The position numbers and the translations under genes are program-made. A stretch of DNA of 64,000 nucleotides, taken from CAVVZJ01 sp963752755 (GTDB lineage Bacteria; Planctomycetota; Planctomycetia; Isosphaerales; Isosphaeraceae). The notes beneath the pieces are model-generated. The model was not told the DNA's origin. It saw nothing but the letters and a program-made list of their open reading frames with translations, and did no database searches. Each line of letters begins with the position of its first letter. The first letter of the stretch is position 1. The stretch is from assembly GCA_963752755.1 (NCBI GenBank), contig CAVVZJ010000022.1, positions 62,001 through 126,000 of the forward strand, read 5' to 3'. Below, piece after piece: positions 31,874-44,044 of the stretch.

Positions 31874-32892
31874 TCAGACCGAGTCGCTGCCGTCAGAAGC
31901 CCGCTCTGCCATCCAGCGCCCCGCGGTCCCGGGCGCGATTGCCAGAGTGACCGACATCAAGGCCAGTTTCGGGTCGCGGGCGATCGTGGCGAGAACCCCC
32001 TTCCAGAGCTGGACCGACCGGCCCAGGCATCGTCGGGCCAGCGTAGTATCGCCCCCTCGGAGGGCGATGTAAGCCCGATTCAGGTAGGCGAGGGAGAGAC
32101 GTCTCCTGGATTCGCGGCGTTTGTGACCGACGTCCGGGATGGCCGCACCATCCCGGGTCAGGATGGTCGCGATGACGCGATCGACCTCCTCGATGTCCTC
32201 CGTCCCGCGGCGGAAGCGATGCGTCTCGCTTCCCGGGTGCCAGCGGACACCCACGGTCGGCCGGGTCAGCCAGCAAACGGCCCAGCGTCGGGCGATGCGC
32301 TGCCAGAACTCCCAGTCCACGGCGTAGCGGAATGCCGGGTCAAATCCTCCCACATCGGCATGCGCCTCCTTGCGAAGCGTGACGGCCGAGCAGCGGACTG
32401 GGTTCGACGCCACCAGTTCTGCCACAAACGCCCCAGGTGGAAAGAGGTGATCGGAAGGACCGAGGTCCGGACGCTCGACGACCGATGGGGGGACCGGCTT
32501 GTCCTGGTCGTCGAGGATTTCCACGGCGCTGCAGACAAAGCCGATCGGCTCGGGCCGGCGGAACGCCTCGACATGCCGGGCGAGATGTCCCGGTCGCATC
32601 ACGTCATCCTGATGGAAGACCGCCACCAGGGGCGTCCGGCTCAGCGCCACGCAACGGTTCCAGTTGCGGGCGAGTCCGAGCCGCTCGGGATTGACCGCGA
32701 TGCGCGAGCCCGGTCGCCAACCTCCTCGCGGACCAGGGAAACGGTGTCGTCCTCGGAGCGGTCGTCGCAGATCAGGAGTTCGAACGCCGCCCCCTCTTGC
32801 GCGAGGATGCTCCGCAAGGCCGCAGCCAGATGACGCGAACCGTGGAAGGTTGGGATGGCGACGGTCAGGTCTGGCTGATCCGGGACCGGCAA
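31874..32892 (-). CDS. Family 2 glycosyltransferase, frame disturbed
   Basis: About 338 aa. The N-terminal nucleotide-sugar fold is clear (LTVAIPTFHGSRHLAAALRS, then LICDDRSEDDTV), and VAVFHQDDVMRPGHLARH provides the Asp-Asp metal site of GT-A enzymes. WEFWQRIARRW is the usual acceptor-side motif. The two halves are in different frames: either two extra bases or one missing base near 32706, within REEVGDRAR-IAVNPERLGLARN. It probably adds a sugar to a surface polysaccharide or lipid. It is followed by the FAD oxidoreductase and preceded by DUF971 on the same strand. There is no membrane helix. Confidence 0.8.
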
Positions 32893-32935
32893 CGGGGAGG
32901 TTCCTGAAGATTGGGAGGAGACGGCCGCGTCGGAG

Positions 32936-33247
32936 TCACTGATCGTCGGGATGAGAAGCGAGCCGTTGCAGCGTTTCCCAGGTGTAGAGGCCGGAGGAGT
33001 GGCCGTCGCTCCAGGCCAGGCGGACCGCGTAGCTGCCGATCCCCTCCATCCCTTCGAGCTTCAGATCAGGGCGGATCGTGGACGGATCGAGGATTCGCTC
33101 GCCTGTCCACTCATCGCGGCAGGAGGCGCAGGGGCAGTTGGCACGCAGATGGTGATACGGGACGCGGTCCGTCCGGCCGTCGGGCCAGGTCAATTCCAGG
33201 GTCTGCTCGCCCTGGTGAGCGCGGATGTTCTTCGGCGGTTCGGACAT
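32936..33247 (-). CDS. DUF971 domain protein
   Basis: 103 aa, one complete DUF971 domain (the N-terminal domain of gamma-butyrobetaine hydroxylase-like proteins), with LELTWPDGRTDRVPYHHLR and the cysteine motif ANCPCASCRDE. Single-domain members are linked in other bacteria to iron-sulfur cluster proteins; the cysteines here could bind metal. It lies between the TlpA-like gene and the glycosyltransferase gene on the same strand. The in-frame extension up to 33400 lacks similarity, so ATG 33247 is chosen. Confidence 0.85.
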   Translation of the reverse strand: MSEPPKNIRAHQGEQTLELTWPDGRTDRVPYHHLRANCPCASCRDEWTGERILDPSTIRPDLKLEGMEGIGSYAVRLAWSDGHSSGLYTWETLQRLASHPDDQ

Positions 33248-33352
33248 CGCGACGGCCTCTTGTCGAGGAAGAATGGTTCGGTGGACCCGGCACGATCCAT
33301 CTTCCGATCGAGACCGGCCGTCGACAAGACCCGTGAGCGAGTCGGAACAACG

Positions 33353-33382
33353 AGGACGAGGCCACCGGGGCGGCCTCGTCCT
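33353..33382 (-). terminator. Hairpin after the TlpA-like gene
   Basis: An 11-base stem (AGGACGAGGCC with GGCCTCGTCCT) encloses an eight-base loop, 40 bp past the minus-strand stop at 33422. No T-run follows. Confidence 0.6.
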
Positions 33383-33421
33383 TCCTGGATCCGCAGTCAA
33401 ATGCCCGCGATGTCGTCTCGA

Positions 33422-35437
33422 TCACTTGACCCCGAGATTCAGGCCGACCGGCCGTGCGGCCAGGGGCTTCTCCAGGTACTTTTCGATCTCCGAGGCCTTG
33501 CGGATCTTCGAGCTGACAACCTGTCCCTCCTCATTGACGAGGATCATCGTGGGCGTCGAGATGATTCCCAGCTCGTTGGCGAGCCGGCTGTCAAGTCCAC
33601 CCTCCTCGAAGATGACGGGCCAGGGAAGGCTGGCCGTCTTGAGGTATTCGTCGAGCGCGGCGCGATCGGGGTCGAGGTTGACGGAGAGGACTTCGAGCCC
33701 CTTGGCGTGGAACTTCTCGTAAATCTTCGTCAGCTCCTCGATCTCGCGACGGTCAGGTTCGGTCATCGACATCCAGTAGAGCACGAGCAAAGTCTTACCC
33801 TTGGCATCGGTGGTGGAGGCCTGCTTGCCGTCGATCGTGGGGCCGGAGAGGTCGAGCGGTTTGCCTTCGAGGTCAAGTCGATGCAAGGCGCCGGCGGCTT
33901 TCTTGCCGGCGGGGGAGTCGGCGTGCTGCTCGGCCAGGCGGGTCCAGGAAGCACGGGCCTCTTCCTCGGCGCCGTTGAACTCGTGGACCGTGGCGATCTG
34001 GAAGAGAACCTCGGGCACCTCGTCACTCTGGGGGTAGTCGGCGAGGAACTTCGTGAGCCGCTCGACAAGCGTTGCCTGCACCTTCTGGAGATCGGCGCCG
34101 GGCTTGTCGGCCTCGATGTCGAACTCGGCGAGGGCCTTGCGGTAGGCAGCGAAGGAGCCGATCTTGCCTCCCTGGGCGATCATGTCGTCGAGGACCTTGG
34201 CCCCTTGCGGATAGAGGCCCGTGCGGTAGGCCTCGGCGAGGTCGTGGACGATCAGCTTGTAGAAGTTCAACTTGTCCGCCTCGGAAGGGGCCGACTCGAC
34301 CGCCTTCTTCAGGATGGCGATGTGGTCGAGGTGCCACTGCGCCAGTGTCTTCTCGTCCTCGATCGCAGCCCGCTTGGCGTCGTGATCAGCCAGTTCCTTG
34401 AGAATCTCGGGCGAGATCGACGACTCGGACTCAACCGCTCCGGCGTCAGCGTTGTAGAGGAACGAGCGGAGGCTGCCCTGGGCCAACTCGCCGACGACCG
34501 GCTGGTTCGGATCGACGGCCCGAGGCAGGTCGAGGAACTTCCAGGTGTCGCCGAGCTGAATCAACTCAGGCACATGAAGATAGGCCAGGCTGCGGGGGTC
34601 GGCGTTCTTGCCCGACGGGTTGACGAAGATCACGGCGTTTTCATAGAGCAGAACGTCCTTGCCGAGCCCGGGGGCAGCATCGGCAGGGATGACGTGGGGC
34701 ATCATGCCGTCGAAGCGAGCCCAGGTCGTCTCGCCGTCCCAGCCCTTGAGCTGAGGCTGGATTGCCTTGACGGCATCAAGCCGCGAGGCCGTCGACTCGG
34801 TGACCTTCTTCGCCAGATCGTCGGGCAGGCCGAGCGACTTGATCTCCTCGGGCTTGGCCATCACGGTTTCGAGCAAGGCGAGGTCGCCCGAGATGAGCGC
34901 CTGGACGAGGACCTTGCTGGCCTCCTCGGCCGAGATCCGCTTCCAGGCCACGATGCGATAGACCGACCGACCGTTGACGACCGCGGGCTTGACCTCGCCG
35001 ACGCGGGTACCACCGACGTTGAGCCAGCGAACCTCGTCGAGGATGCCGTCCTCGTTGGTGTCACTCTCGCGATAGACTTCGAAGCCGTCTCGGAAGTAGC
35101 TCCAGCGGTCGATGTGGGTGATCGACTCGGCCTCCTTGCCGCGACGAGTCTTGCGGAGGTCGGTGTCGACGAACTTGCGGAGGAGCTTGCCCTGGACGTC
35201 GCGGAGGGCGAAGCCGACTTCCTTTCCGTCATGGGTCGTGACGATCTCCACCTTACAGGTGGCGACCTCGTCCTTGGAGGCGGGGTCGTCGTAATCGACG
35301 CCCCGGAGCATGGGCTTGAAGGCGAGGAGGCTCGCCGGCTCCGGCGTCTGCGAGGGCTGGGCGTCGGCCAGGGCCGGGCCGAGCGCCACCAGCGCTGCGG
35401 CGGTGGCCGCGGCCCAAGAGGATCGAAGTGCCCGCAT
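33422..35437 (-). CDS. Exported TlpA/thioredoxin-fold protein lacking CXXC
   Basis: 671 aa with a signal peptide (residues 1-26). The middle is mostly helical, with tetratricopeptide-like segments (FLADYPQSDEVPEVLFQIAT, ARASWTRLAEQHADSPAGKK). The last 150 residues are a TlpA-like thioredoxin fold: GKTLLVLYWMSMTEPDRREI, then SVNLDPDR, IFEEGGLDSRLANELGI and STPTMILVNEEG with the cis-Pro. In active relatives the first segment reads W-C-x-x-C; here both cysteines are gone (SMTEPD), so disulfide chemistry is unlikely and a binding role is probable. ATG 35437 is fixed by the signal peptide. The frame is intact over 2 kb. Confidence 0.82.
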   Translation of the reverse strand: MRALRSSWAAATAAALVALGPALADAQPSQTPEPASLLAFKPMLRGVDYDDPASKDEVATCKVEIVTTHDGKEVGFALRDVQGKLLRKFVDTDLRKTRRGKEAESITHIDRWSYFRDGFEVYRESDTNEDGILDEVRWLNVGGTRVGEVKPAVVNGRSVYRIVAWKRISAEEASKVLVQALISGDLALLETVMAKPEEIKSLGLPDDLAKKVTESTASRLDAVKAIQPQLKGWDGETTWARFDGMMPHVIPADAAPGLGKDVLLYENAVIFVNPSGKNADPRSLAYLHVPELIQLGDTWKFLDLPRAVDPNQPVVGELAQGSLRSFLYNADAGAVESESSISPEILKELADHDAKRAAIEDEKTLAQWHLDHIAILKKAVESAPSEADKLNFYKLIVHDLAEAYRTGLYPQGAKVLDDMIAQGGKIGSFAAYRKALAEFDIEADKPGADLQKVQATLVERLTKFLADYPQSDEVPEVLFQIATVHEFNGAEEEARASWTRLAEQHADSPAGKKAAGALHRLDLEGKPLDLSGPTIDGKQASTTDAKGKTLLVLYWMSMTEPDRREIEELTKIYEKFHAKGLEVLSVNLDPDRAALDEYLKTASLPWPVIFEEGGLDSRLANELGIISTPTMILVNEEGQVVSSKIRKASEIEKYLEKPLAARPVGLNLGVK

Positions 35438-36136
35438 CGGCGTCGTCTCCTTGCTACCAAAGGCCGGGAATTTCCCGGCTCCCTGCTCACTCCACGCCGG
35501 CCGCTCCGCGACCAGCCATCCTCCGCCCCCGAAAGTAACGGGCGGAACCACAAACCCGGGGAATGCTCCCCGATTGTCATTTTGACAGGATCCGACCGCG
35601 AAATCGGAACAATCGGCCATCACGACCGGCACAATGCGCGTCGCGACCGTGTTGTCCGTTCTCATCGGCACGTCCGGGCGATAGGCTATAATCGTTCGTC
35701 ACGGTTTGCCCGCCGCCGTCGGCGAATGTCTTAACCCGTCGCAACTGCCGTGCCTCCCGAGGAGAGTCACCCGAAAAGCCCTCATGCTCGTCTCGGCCAG
35801 ATCAAGCACGCTCACAGCCGCACCGGAGGGCCTCTCGCAGCGGAACATGACCTCTCGTTGAATTCGCGGGCGACAATCCCCAGATCCTCAACGAATCCCG
35901 GAAGCGCCGGCCGGATTAGAGTTTCCGGGCAAGCTCCACCGACCAGAAGTCGCCACTCGCGAATCAATTGCATGCTTTCTCGGCCAAGACTTGGCATCAC
36001 ATCGGCTTGACAGGACGGCACGCCTGCGTAGTTTATGAGGGGTTGCATGAAGGCCCACGCCGCGGCCCTGAAGGAGTCAACCGCATGCCCCGAGGGAAAA
36101 CGGGGCGTCCGGATCTCAACCTCGGATGAGACACCC
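35438..36136. other. Intergenic region between divergent genes
   Basis: About 700 bp with no supportable gene. A TATAAT box is at 35687-35692, but a good -35 box at the right distance is not evident. The stretch should contain promoters for the TlpA-like gene (minus) and the NtrC-type regulator (plus). Confidence 0.4.
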
Positions 36137-37573
36137 ATGGACCGACGTATCCTGGTCGTGGACGACAGCGATCTGGTCTGCCAGCAGCTCTCCCGGCTGC
36201 TGGCCAGGCCAGAGCGTCAGATCAAGATCGCCCACGATGGCACTTCCGCACTGGAGTATCTGGTCGAGGGGAACTTCTCGCTCGTCCTGACCGACCTGCT
36301 CATGCCCGGCATCAACGGGCTTGACCTGATCCGTGAGGTCCGAGAGCGAAACTTGCCCTTGACGGTCATCGTGATGACCGGCCACGCCTCGATCGCGACG
36401 GCCGTCGAGGCGATGAAGCTGGGGGCGTACGACTACCTGATCAAGCCGATTGACGCCACCCGCTTGAACGTTCTGGTCGAGCAGGCGTTGGCCGACCGAC
36501 GCCTGAACGACGAGGTCGAGGCCTTGCGTCGCGGCCTGCACCAGAAGTACGGGTTCCACAACCTTCTCGGCCGCGGCCCGAGGATGCGCGAGGTCTTCGG
36601 CCGGGTGGCGCGAGTCGCCTCGTCGCGCTGCCCCGTCCTGATCACGGGCGAGACCGGCACGGGCAAGGAGCTGGTCGCCCAGGCATTACACTACGCCGAC
36701 GCCACCCGTCGAGGGGCCGCTCGTGGCGGTCAACTGCGCCGCCTTGCCGGAGTCGTTGCTGGAGAGCGAGCTGTTCGGCCATGAGAAAGGGGCCTTCACC
36801 GGTGCCGACCGCCAGAAGAAGGGGCGGTTCGAGATGGCATGCGGGTGGCACGCTCTTTCTCGACGAGGTCGGCGAGATGCCCCAGGGTATGCAGGCCAAG
36901 CTGCTTCGCGTTCTGCAGGACGGCTGTTTCGAACGGGTCGGCGGCACCGTGTCCGATCAAGGCGGACTGTCGGGTCGTGGCGGCGACAAACGTGGACCTG
37001 AGGGCCGCCGTCACTGCGGGTAAGTTCCGTGAGGATCTGTACTACCGGCTCAACGTCGTGACCATCGAGCTGCCTCCGCTCCGCGAGCGGAGCCCGGAAA
37101 ACCTCACGCTCTTGACCGAGCACTTCCTCCGCCGCCTTCAGAAGCGCGGATTGCCGGCCAAGAGCTTCACTCGCGAGGCCCTCGCCCGGATGGCCCGCTA
37201 CGCCTGGCCGGGAAACGTCCGCGAGCTGGAACATCTCGTCGAACAGCTCGTCGTGACCACGACCCGTCCGGTGATCGATGTGGACGACCTACCTCCGCAG
37301 ATCATCCCCGAGGGCGACGCCGACGAGCCGTTCCGCCTCAGGTTCGACCTCGAACGTCCGCTGCCCGAGATCACCCTCGAACTGACCGAACGGGCCGAGC
37401 GGGCATACCTCGTCCGTGTCCTAGAGAAATACCGCGGCCGGATCGACCGATGCGCCTCCCATTCCGGGCTTTCCCGTCGCAGTATCAGTGAGAAGCTCCG
37501 GCGTTACGGGATCGACAAGGCCGCTTACAAGCCCCACACCTCCCATCGCCGTGGCCTGGCGGTTGGTGACTAG
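36137..37573 (+). CDS. Sigma54-dependent response regulator (NtrC type), three frameshifts
   Basis: About 478 aa. Receiver domain: acidic pair D9-D10, phospho-acceptor D53 in LVLTDLLMPG, and K near 103 in YLIKPID. AAA+ domain: Walker A GETGTGKE, the sigma54-contact loop KGAFTGA, and Walker B GTLFLDEVGEM. C-terminus: a Fis-type helix-turn-helix (CASHSGLSRRSISEKLRRYG). Extra bases near 36713, 36846 and 36960 split the AAA+ domain into four frames. With these corrected, all functional motifs are intact, so it should be an active enhancer-binding activator. No histidine kinase is adjacent, so its partner and target genes are unknown. Confidence 0.84.
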
Positions 37574-37827
37574 GCTCATCGCACAGATCAATCGCCGCAT
37601 CTTCCATTACTCCAGCCGGTTGCACCAGAATCTTCGACCGTTCCCGCGAACGTCCGAATCGGGAGCCCGATCCGCACATGCCAAGCGGAACGGTTTTTTT
37701 CCGATTCCGGCACTGGTCCGCGGTGTTGCATCGTTGTATGATGGAGAGAGAGCCTCCCCACGGCGCCCATCCCCCCCGAAGCGCTGGGCCGACAGTTCCG
37801 ACGCGACAATGCGGAAAGGGGGGAACG

Positions 37828-38139
37828 ATGAATCGGCGCCGGCTCCTGATCCTGGCCCTCATCCTAACCGCCCTGATCGCCTTGCCGGACGACGCGCAGG
37901 CGGGTCGAAGGCGTCGCTTCCGACGCGGTGGCCCGGTCTACTCCGCTTACGGGATGCTCTACAACACGAACTCCCGCGAGTGGCGGATGGCTGGTGGTAA
38001 TCTCACGCTTTATTATCAGATCGTCCAGCGTGAGGCATTGCTTCGCCAGCAACGGGCCATGCTCAAGCAGCAACAGATCCTGAGGAAGCGCTATCGCCGG
38101 CAACAGCAGCGGGCTCGGCAGCGAACTCGTACTCATTGA
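37828..38139 (+). CDS. Small secreted basic Gln-rich protein, family with next gene
   Basis: 103 aa. A signal peptide (residues 1-25) leads to a basic RRRRFRRGG segment, the block YSAYGMLYNTNSREWRMAGG and a Gln/Arg-rich coil (LKQQQILRKRYRRQQQRARQ). The central block reappears in the next gene, so the two are paralogues. I know no named family. The high charge and coil tail suggest binding to a polyanion or to another protein on the cell surface. A purine-rich ribosome-binding site (AAGGGGGGAA) precedes the ATG. Confidence 0.7.
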   Translation: MNRRRLLILALILTALIALPDDAQAGRRRRFRRGGPVYSAYGMLYNTNSREWRMAGGNLTLYYQIVQREALLRQQRAMLKQQQILRKRYRRQQQRARQRTRTH

Positions 38140-38204
38140 CACGGTCCGATCGCGGCCGGCCTGGCTTGTCGGCTGCGGACTCTGGAGAGAACTGGGGGGG
38201 GAAG

Positions 38205-38738
38205 ATGAAACGGATCTGGTTCGTCCTGACCGTCCTTGCGGCCACGGCCCTCGTCGCCTCGCCCGCCCACGCCCAGCGCGGGCGGATGCGCAACGGCAAG
38301 GTTTACACCGCAAACGGCATGGCCTACGACATGAATTCGCCTGAGTGGCGGATGGCTGGCGGCAACATCTACATGTATCAGCAGATCATGGCGCAGAAGG
38401 CCGCCATGAAGCAGCAGCAGCTCTGGATGAAGCAGATGCAGGCCAACCAGAAGGCCTTCGAGCAGTGGAAGAAGAAGAACCCGGAAGCCTACAAGAAGAT
38501 GCAGGAACAGCAGCAACAGTGGATGTTGCAGCAGCAGAAAGCCCAGCAGATCCCCCTCCATTACCGCACCACGAAGAAGGGCAAGTCGAAGAAGTCGAAG
38601 AGACCGGCCAACACTGACTCCATCGCCAAGGAAGAATCCGATACGACTGCCAACGCCGAGGCCGAGCCGGCCAAGGCAAAGGACGGGAAGTCCGAGGCAC
38701 CGGTCGCCCAGGACAAAGCGTCCAAAATCAAGAAGTAA
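38205..38738 (+). CDS. Small secreted Gln/Lys-rich protein, paralogue of previous gene
   Basis: 177 aa with signal peptide (residues 1-23). The block YTANGMAYDMNSPEWRMAGG matches the preceding protein, followed by a long Met/Gln/Lys-rich coiled-coil-like region (MKQQQLWMKQMQANQKAFEQ) and an acidic-basic low-complexity tail. It begins 65 bp after the paralogue, so the pair probably arose by duplication and is co-transcribed. Function is unknown; a structural or matrix role at the cell envelope is a guess from composition. Confidence 0.7.
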   Translation: MKRIWFVLTVLAATALVASPAHAQRGRMRNGKVYTANGMAYDMNSPEWRMAGGNIYMYQQIMAQKAAMKQQQLWMKQMQANQKAFEQWKKKNPEAYKKMQEQQQQWMLQQQKAQQIPLHYRTTKKGKSKKSKRPANTDSIAKEESDTTANAEAEPAKAKDGKSEAPVAQDKASKIKK

Positions 38739-38774
38739 TCCGGTGTCGCGCGTGAACGGCCGCCCACACGCAAC

Positions 38775-38812
38775 GACTCCCGACCGCCTCGCGATGGAAG
38801 CGGCCGGGAGTC
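38775..38812. terminator. Bidirectional hairpin between convergent genes
   Basis: GACTCCCG (38775-38782) pairs with CGGGAGTC (38805-38812). After one A-C mismatch, four more pairs extend the stem (CCGC with GCGG). It lies between the small secreted protein gene and clpB, which converge here. Confidence 0.6.
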
Positions 38813-38835
38813 TCCCATTTCGAGGATCGAACGGC

Positions 38836-41501
<2,666 letters not shown>

Positions 41502-41618
41502 CGGAATGGGCCTCCCCCTCCCGACCATGGTTGGGAATGTCGGTTCTCAATCGGGAAATCTGTCGTTGTCTCTACGCAAAGCCTCGCGCCTCGGTTCACG
41601 AAAAAGTGGGTGAATCGT

Positions 41619-41978
41619 TCAGGGCTCCAACGCCTCCCGAGGTTGGAGGAGCCGACGATCGGGCCGAGTGGGCCAGGGGTAGGCGAGGCAATCGCCCAGG
41701 GCCTCGGCCCAGGAACGATCGGGGTCGGGATGGGGACCGTGCCAGCCGATGCCGGGTTTGCCGGTGTCCTTGCGGACGACGAGGGCGGCGAGGTCGGGGA
41801 GGCCGGCCTGTCGGCAGCGGAGCGAGAGGGGAATCAACAGTTGCCGATGGACATGCCGACGCGTCAGCGGCGGACCGATCCGGCCGGCAAGCTCACTGTA
41901 GGTGATGGTGCGTCCCATCCGGACCGCCTCCCGGAAGAGGGGCCAGGCACGGCGGATTAGCTCGTCGAGAGGGATCAT
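41619..41978 (-). CDS. Small protein with SELA-type helix-turn-helix-like motif
   Basis: 119 aa. The core is GRTITYSELAGRIG, then LLIPLSLRCRQAGLPDLAALVVRK followed by a KDTGKPG-type turn. The pattern recalls the winged-helix part of alkyltransferase-like proteins, but the catalytic PCHR is absent; this is my inference. A distant relative is encoded at 43254-43661, with the SGNH gene between them. GGAGGGG stands before the ATG. No membrane segment is visible. The function is unknown. Confidence 0.6.
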   Translation of the reverse strand: MIPLDELIRRAWPLFREAVRMGRTITYSELAGRIGPPLTRRHVHRQLLIPLSLRCRQAGLPDLAALVVRKDTGKPGIGWHGPHPDPDRSWAEALGDCLAYPWPTRPDRRLLQPREALEP

Positions 41979-42075
41979 GGACGTTCCCCTCCGGAAATCG
42001 CCTCGCAGGGTTCGGCTTGACGCCCGGTGGGACCTGGCTTAGAAACCGCCGACCCGAAGTCCCGAGGACCCGATC

Positions 42076-43227
42076 ATGCCCGTCGTTCCTGTGCGTCGAA
42101 GACGAACCCTCCCGGGCGGCCTGCTGGGCATGATCGTGCTGGTCGCGGTGCTGGAGCTGACCCTGGCCCGTGCGGAGCCCCGGTTCACGACAATCTGGGC
42201 GGATGCCTGGAAGTTCAGCGGCTGGGCCGCCGCGAGGAAGGCCCCACTCTGCCAGATCCTCTGTTTCGGGGACAGCCTGGTCAAGCATGGGGTCGTGCCG
42301 CGGATCATCGAGGAACGGACCGGTCGGCGTTGCTACAACCTGGCGGCGTTCATGGGCGTGGCGCCGTCGAGCTATTACTTGCTGAAGCAGGCACTGGATT
42401 CCGGGGCCCGGCCAGAAGCGGTTCTGATCGACGGTGAATTGCTGGACGGACACCCCCTGGGTGTCCGACGTCTCTGGCCGGAGATGATCTCCCTGTGCGA
42501 CACCTGGGAGTTGACCCGGACGGCGAAGCTGCCACGCCTCTTCCCCGAACTGGCCGTCGCCCGGTTCCTGCCCTCGGCCCGGCTCCGTTTCGAGCTTCGC
42601 GACGAGCTGATGGCCGCGCTCGGGGGTCTGGACCCAGAAACCTGGACGTCTAATGCCACCCACCGCCGCAACTGGGAGTTGAACCTGGGCGCCGACCTCA
42701 TGCAAGTCGAGGTCTGTCCGCCAGAGAAGGACAGGCGACCGGCGAGGATCGCGGAGCTGGAACCAACCTCGCGCGGCTGGAAATGCGACCCGATCAACGC
42801 CGAATACGTCCGACGGTTCCTGCAACTGGCCCTCGACCAAGAGATCCCCGTCTTCTGGCTCCTGCCACCGATCCATCCCGAGTTTCAGGCCCAGCGCGAG
42901 CGGGAAGGCCGGGACGGGTCTTACATGCAGTTCGTCAGTCGGCTCCAGCAACGGTTTCCCAACTTGGTCGTGCTCGACGGCCGCCATGCCGGCTATGACC
43001 CCTCGGCGTTGGCGGACGTCTCGCATCTGAACCGACGCGGTGCGGTGGCGTTCAGTGCCACTGTGGCGGACGTGCTGCGAAGGCGGCTGTCGGGTGGGTC
43101 GGAGGGCCAGCGATGGGTCGAGTTGCCCGACTTCCGCGACTACAGCCCGGGGGTGTTCGTCGAGGACGTCTCGCAGTCGCATGCCGCGATCCTGGCGCGA
43201 ATCGCCGAGGAGAACAGGAGGCGATGA
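42076..43227 (+). CDS. SGNH-hydrolase-like exported or membrane-anchored protein
   Basis: 383 aa with one N-terminal hydrophobic segment (GGLLGMIVLVAVLELTLA). The SGNH block I motif is CFGDSLVKHG near residue 63, and the C-terminal catalytic Asp-His pair fits DVSHLNRRG near residue 322. Such enzymes deacylate or acylate sugars of exopolysaccharides or cell wall, and the N-terminal anchor places it outside the membrane. Its substrate is unknown. It is transcribed opposite to the two small proteins that flank it. The frame is intact. Confidence 0.75.
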   Translation: MPVVPVRRRRTLPGGLLGMIVLVAVLELTLARAEPRFTTIWADAWKFSGWAAARKAPLCQILCFGDSLVKHGVVPRIIEERTGRRCYNLAAFMGVAPSSYYLLKQALDSGARPEAVLIDGELLDGHPLGVRRLWPEMISLCDTWELTRTAKLPRLFPELAVARFLPSARLRFELRDELMAALGGLDPETWTSNATHRRNWELNLGADLMQVEVCPPEKDRRPARIAELEPTSRGWKCDPINAEYVRRFLQLALDQEIPVFWLLPPIHPEFQAQREREGRDGSYMQFVSRLQQRFPNLVVLDGRHAGYDPSALADVSHLNRRGAVAFSATVADVLRRRLSGGSEGQRWVELPDFRDYSPGVFVEDVSQSHAAILARIAEENRRR

Positions 43228-43253
43228 GGAGGTCCGGGCCGGGTCGGGCCGAC

Positions 43254-43661
43254 TCAGAAGAAGGGGGCCTCGGGCCACTCTTCGTAATCCCGGGCCTCAC
43301 GGAAGCGGATGAACCAGAAATCCACGTCGCCAGCCTCGGCCTCGCCGCGGCTGACATACGGCTCCCACCAGGCATCGGAGGGGCGGAGCAGGTTGCCGAA
43401 ATCACTTCGGGCCTTCGGTTTCTGGATGATCAAGGCGGAGAGGTCGGGCTTGCCGTTTTCGATACAGGCGACCTGGAGCGGTTTGAGTACGCGGGAGACG
43501 ATCGTGCGAGGGGTCTCCTTCAGACCGACATCGCGGCAGCGCGCGCAGAAGTCGTCGTACGAGATCCAGCCGATCGGCTTGCGATCCTTCACATCCTGCG
43601 CCAGCTCGAGAGCCACCCGGACCAGAAGCGGATAGGCCAGGCGTGCGTTTTCGACGGACAT
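43254..43661 (-). CDS. Small protein, distant relative of 41619-41978
   Basis: 135 aa. It shares the pattern I-[ST]-Y near residue 33, then VLKPLQVACIENGKPDLSALIIQKP, with the protein at 41619-41978 (PL, C, G-PDL-AL all aligned). The C-terminal part is acidic and aromatic (VDFWFIRFREARDYEEWPEA). A longer in-frame extension to 43775 lacks similarity, so ATG 43661 is preferred. The repeated domain on both sides of the SGNH gene suggests that the three genes belong together; this is inference. No family is recognised. Confidence 0.58.
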   Translation of the reverse strand: MSVENARLAYPLLVRVALELAQDVKDRKPIGWISYDDFCARCRDVGLKETPRTIVSRVLKPLQVACIENGKPDLSALIIQKPKARSDFGNLLRPSDAWWEPYVSRGEAEAGDVDFWFIRFREARDYEEWPEAPFF

Positions 43662-43794
43662 CGGGCCAATCCTCGTGTCAGGGGACGGTTTGGCGCGTGC
43701 CAGAGGGTTCAAAGTTGATAGTAACGCAAACAGCAGCGGAGTTCGAGGAGCCACCACGAACAGGAGGATTACCAAGTATGTGAGGTGGCATGGC

Positions 43795-43885
43795 GACCCT
43801 CACCCGGCCGCCTCGCGGCCACCCCTTCCCGGGGAGAGGGGATACTCTAATCTCTTCCCCGAGGAAAGGTTTGGGATGAGGGGTT
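43795..43885. repeat. Dispersed CCCTCACCCGGCC-type repeat
   Basis: Begins with ACCCTCACCCGGCCGCC and ends in GGGATGAGGGGT, arms that are roughly complementary. It contains the palindrome GGCCGCCTCGCGGCC. This type of repeat is spread through many GC-rich bacterial genomes between genes; no coding sense is seen. Confidence 0.6.
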
Positions 43886-43957
43886 AGTCGATTCTCCCAC
43901 CAGGTTTTGCAATCGTCCTGCCACCCAGAGGAAAGGGACCACGCTCGCGGTGCGACG

Positions 43958-43993
43958 AGGCCGGTGGGCACGACCTAGCGTGCCCACCGGCCT
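43958..43993. terminator. 15-bp perfect hairpin after dnaK
   Basis: AGGCCGGTGGGCACG (43958-43972) pairs perfectly with its complement at 43979-43993 around a six-base loop, about 50 bp past the dnaK stop on the minus strand. It is the strongest stem in the window and probably ends dnaK transcription. Confidence 0.68.
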
Positions 43994-44044
43994 CTGAAAT
44001 ACCGCATGAAGGCCACCGCGGCAAGGGGGCGGGCTGTCTGGGAG

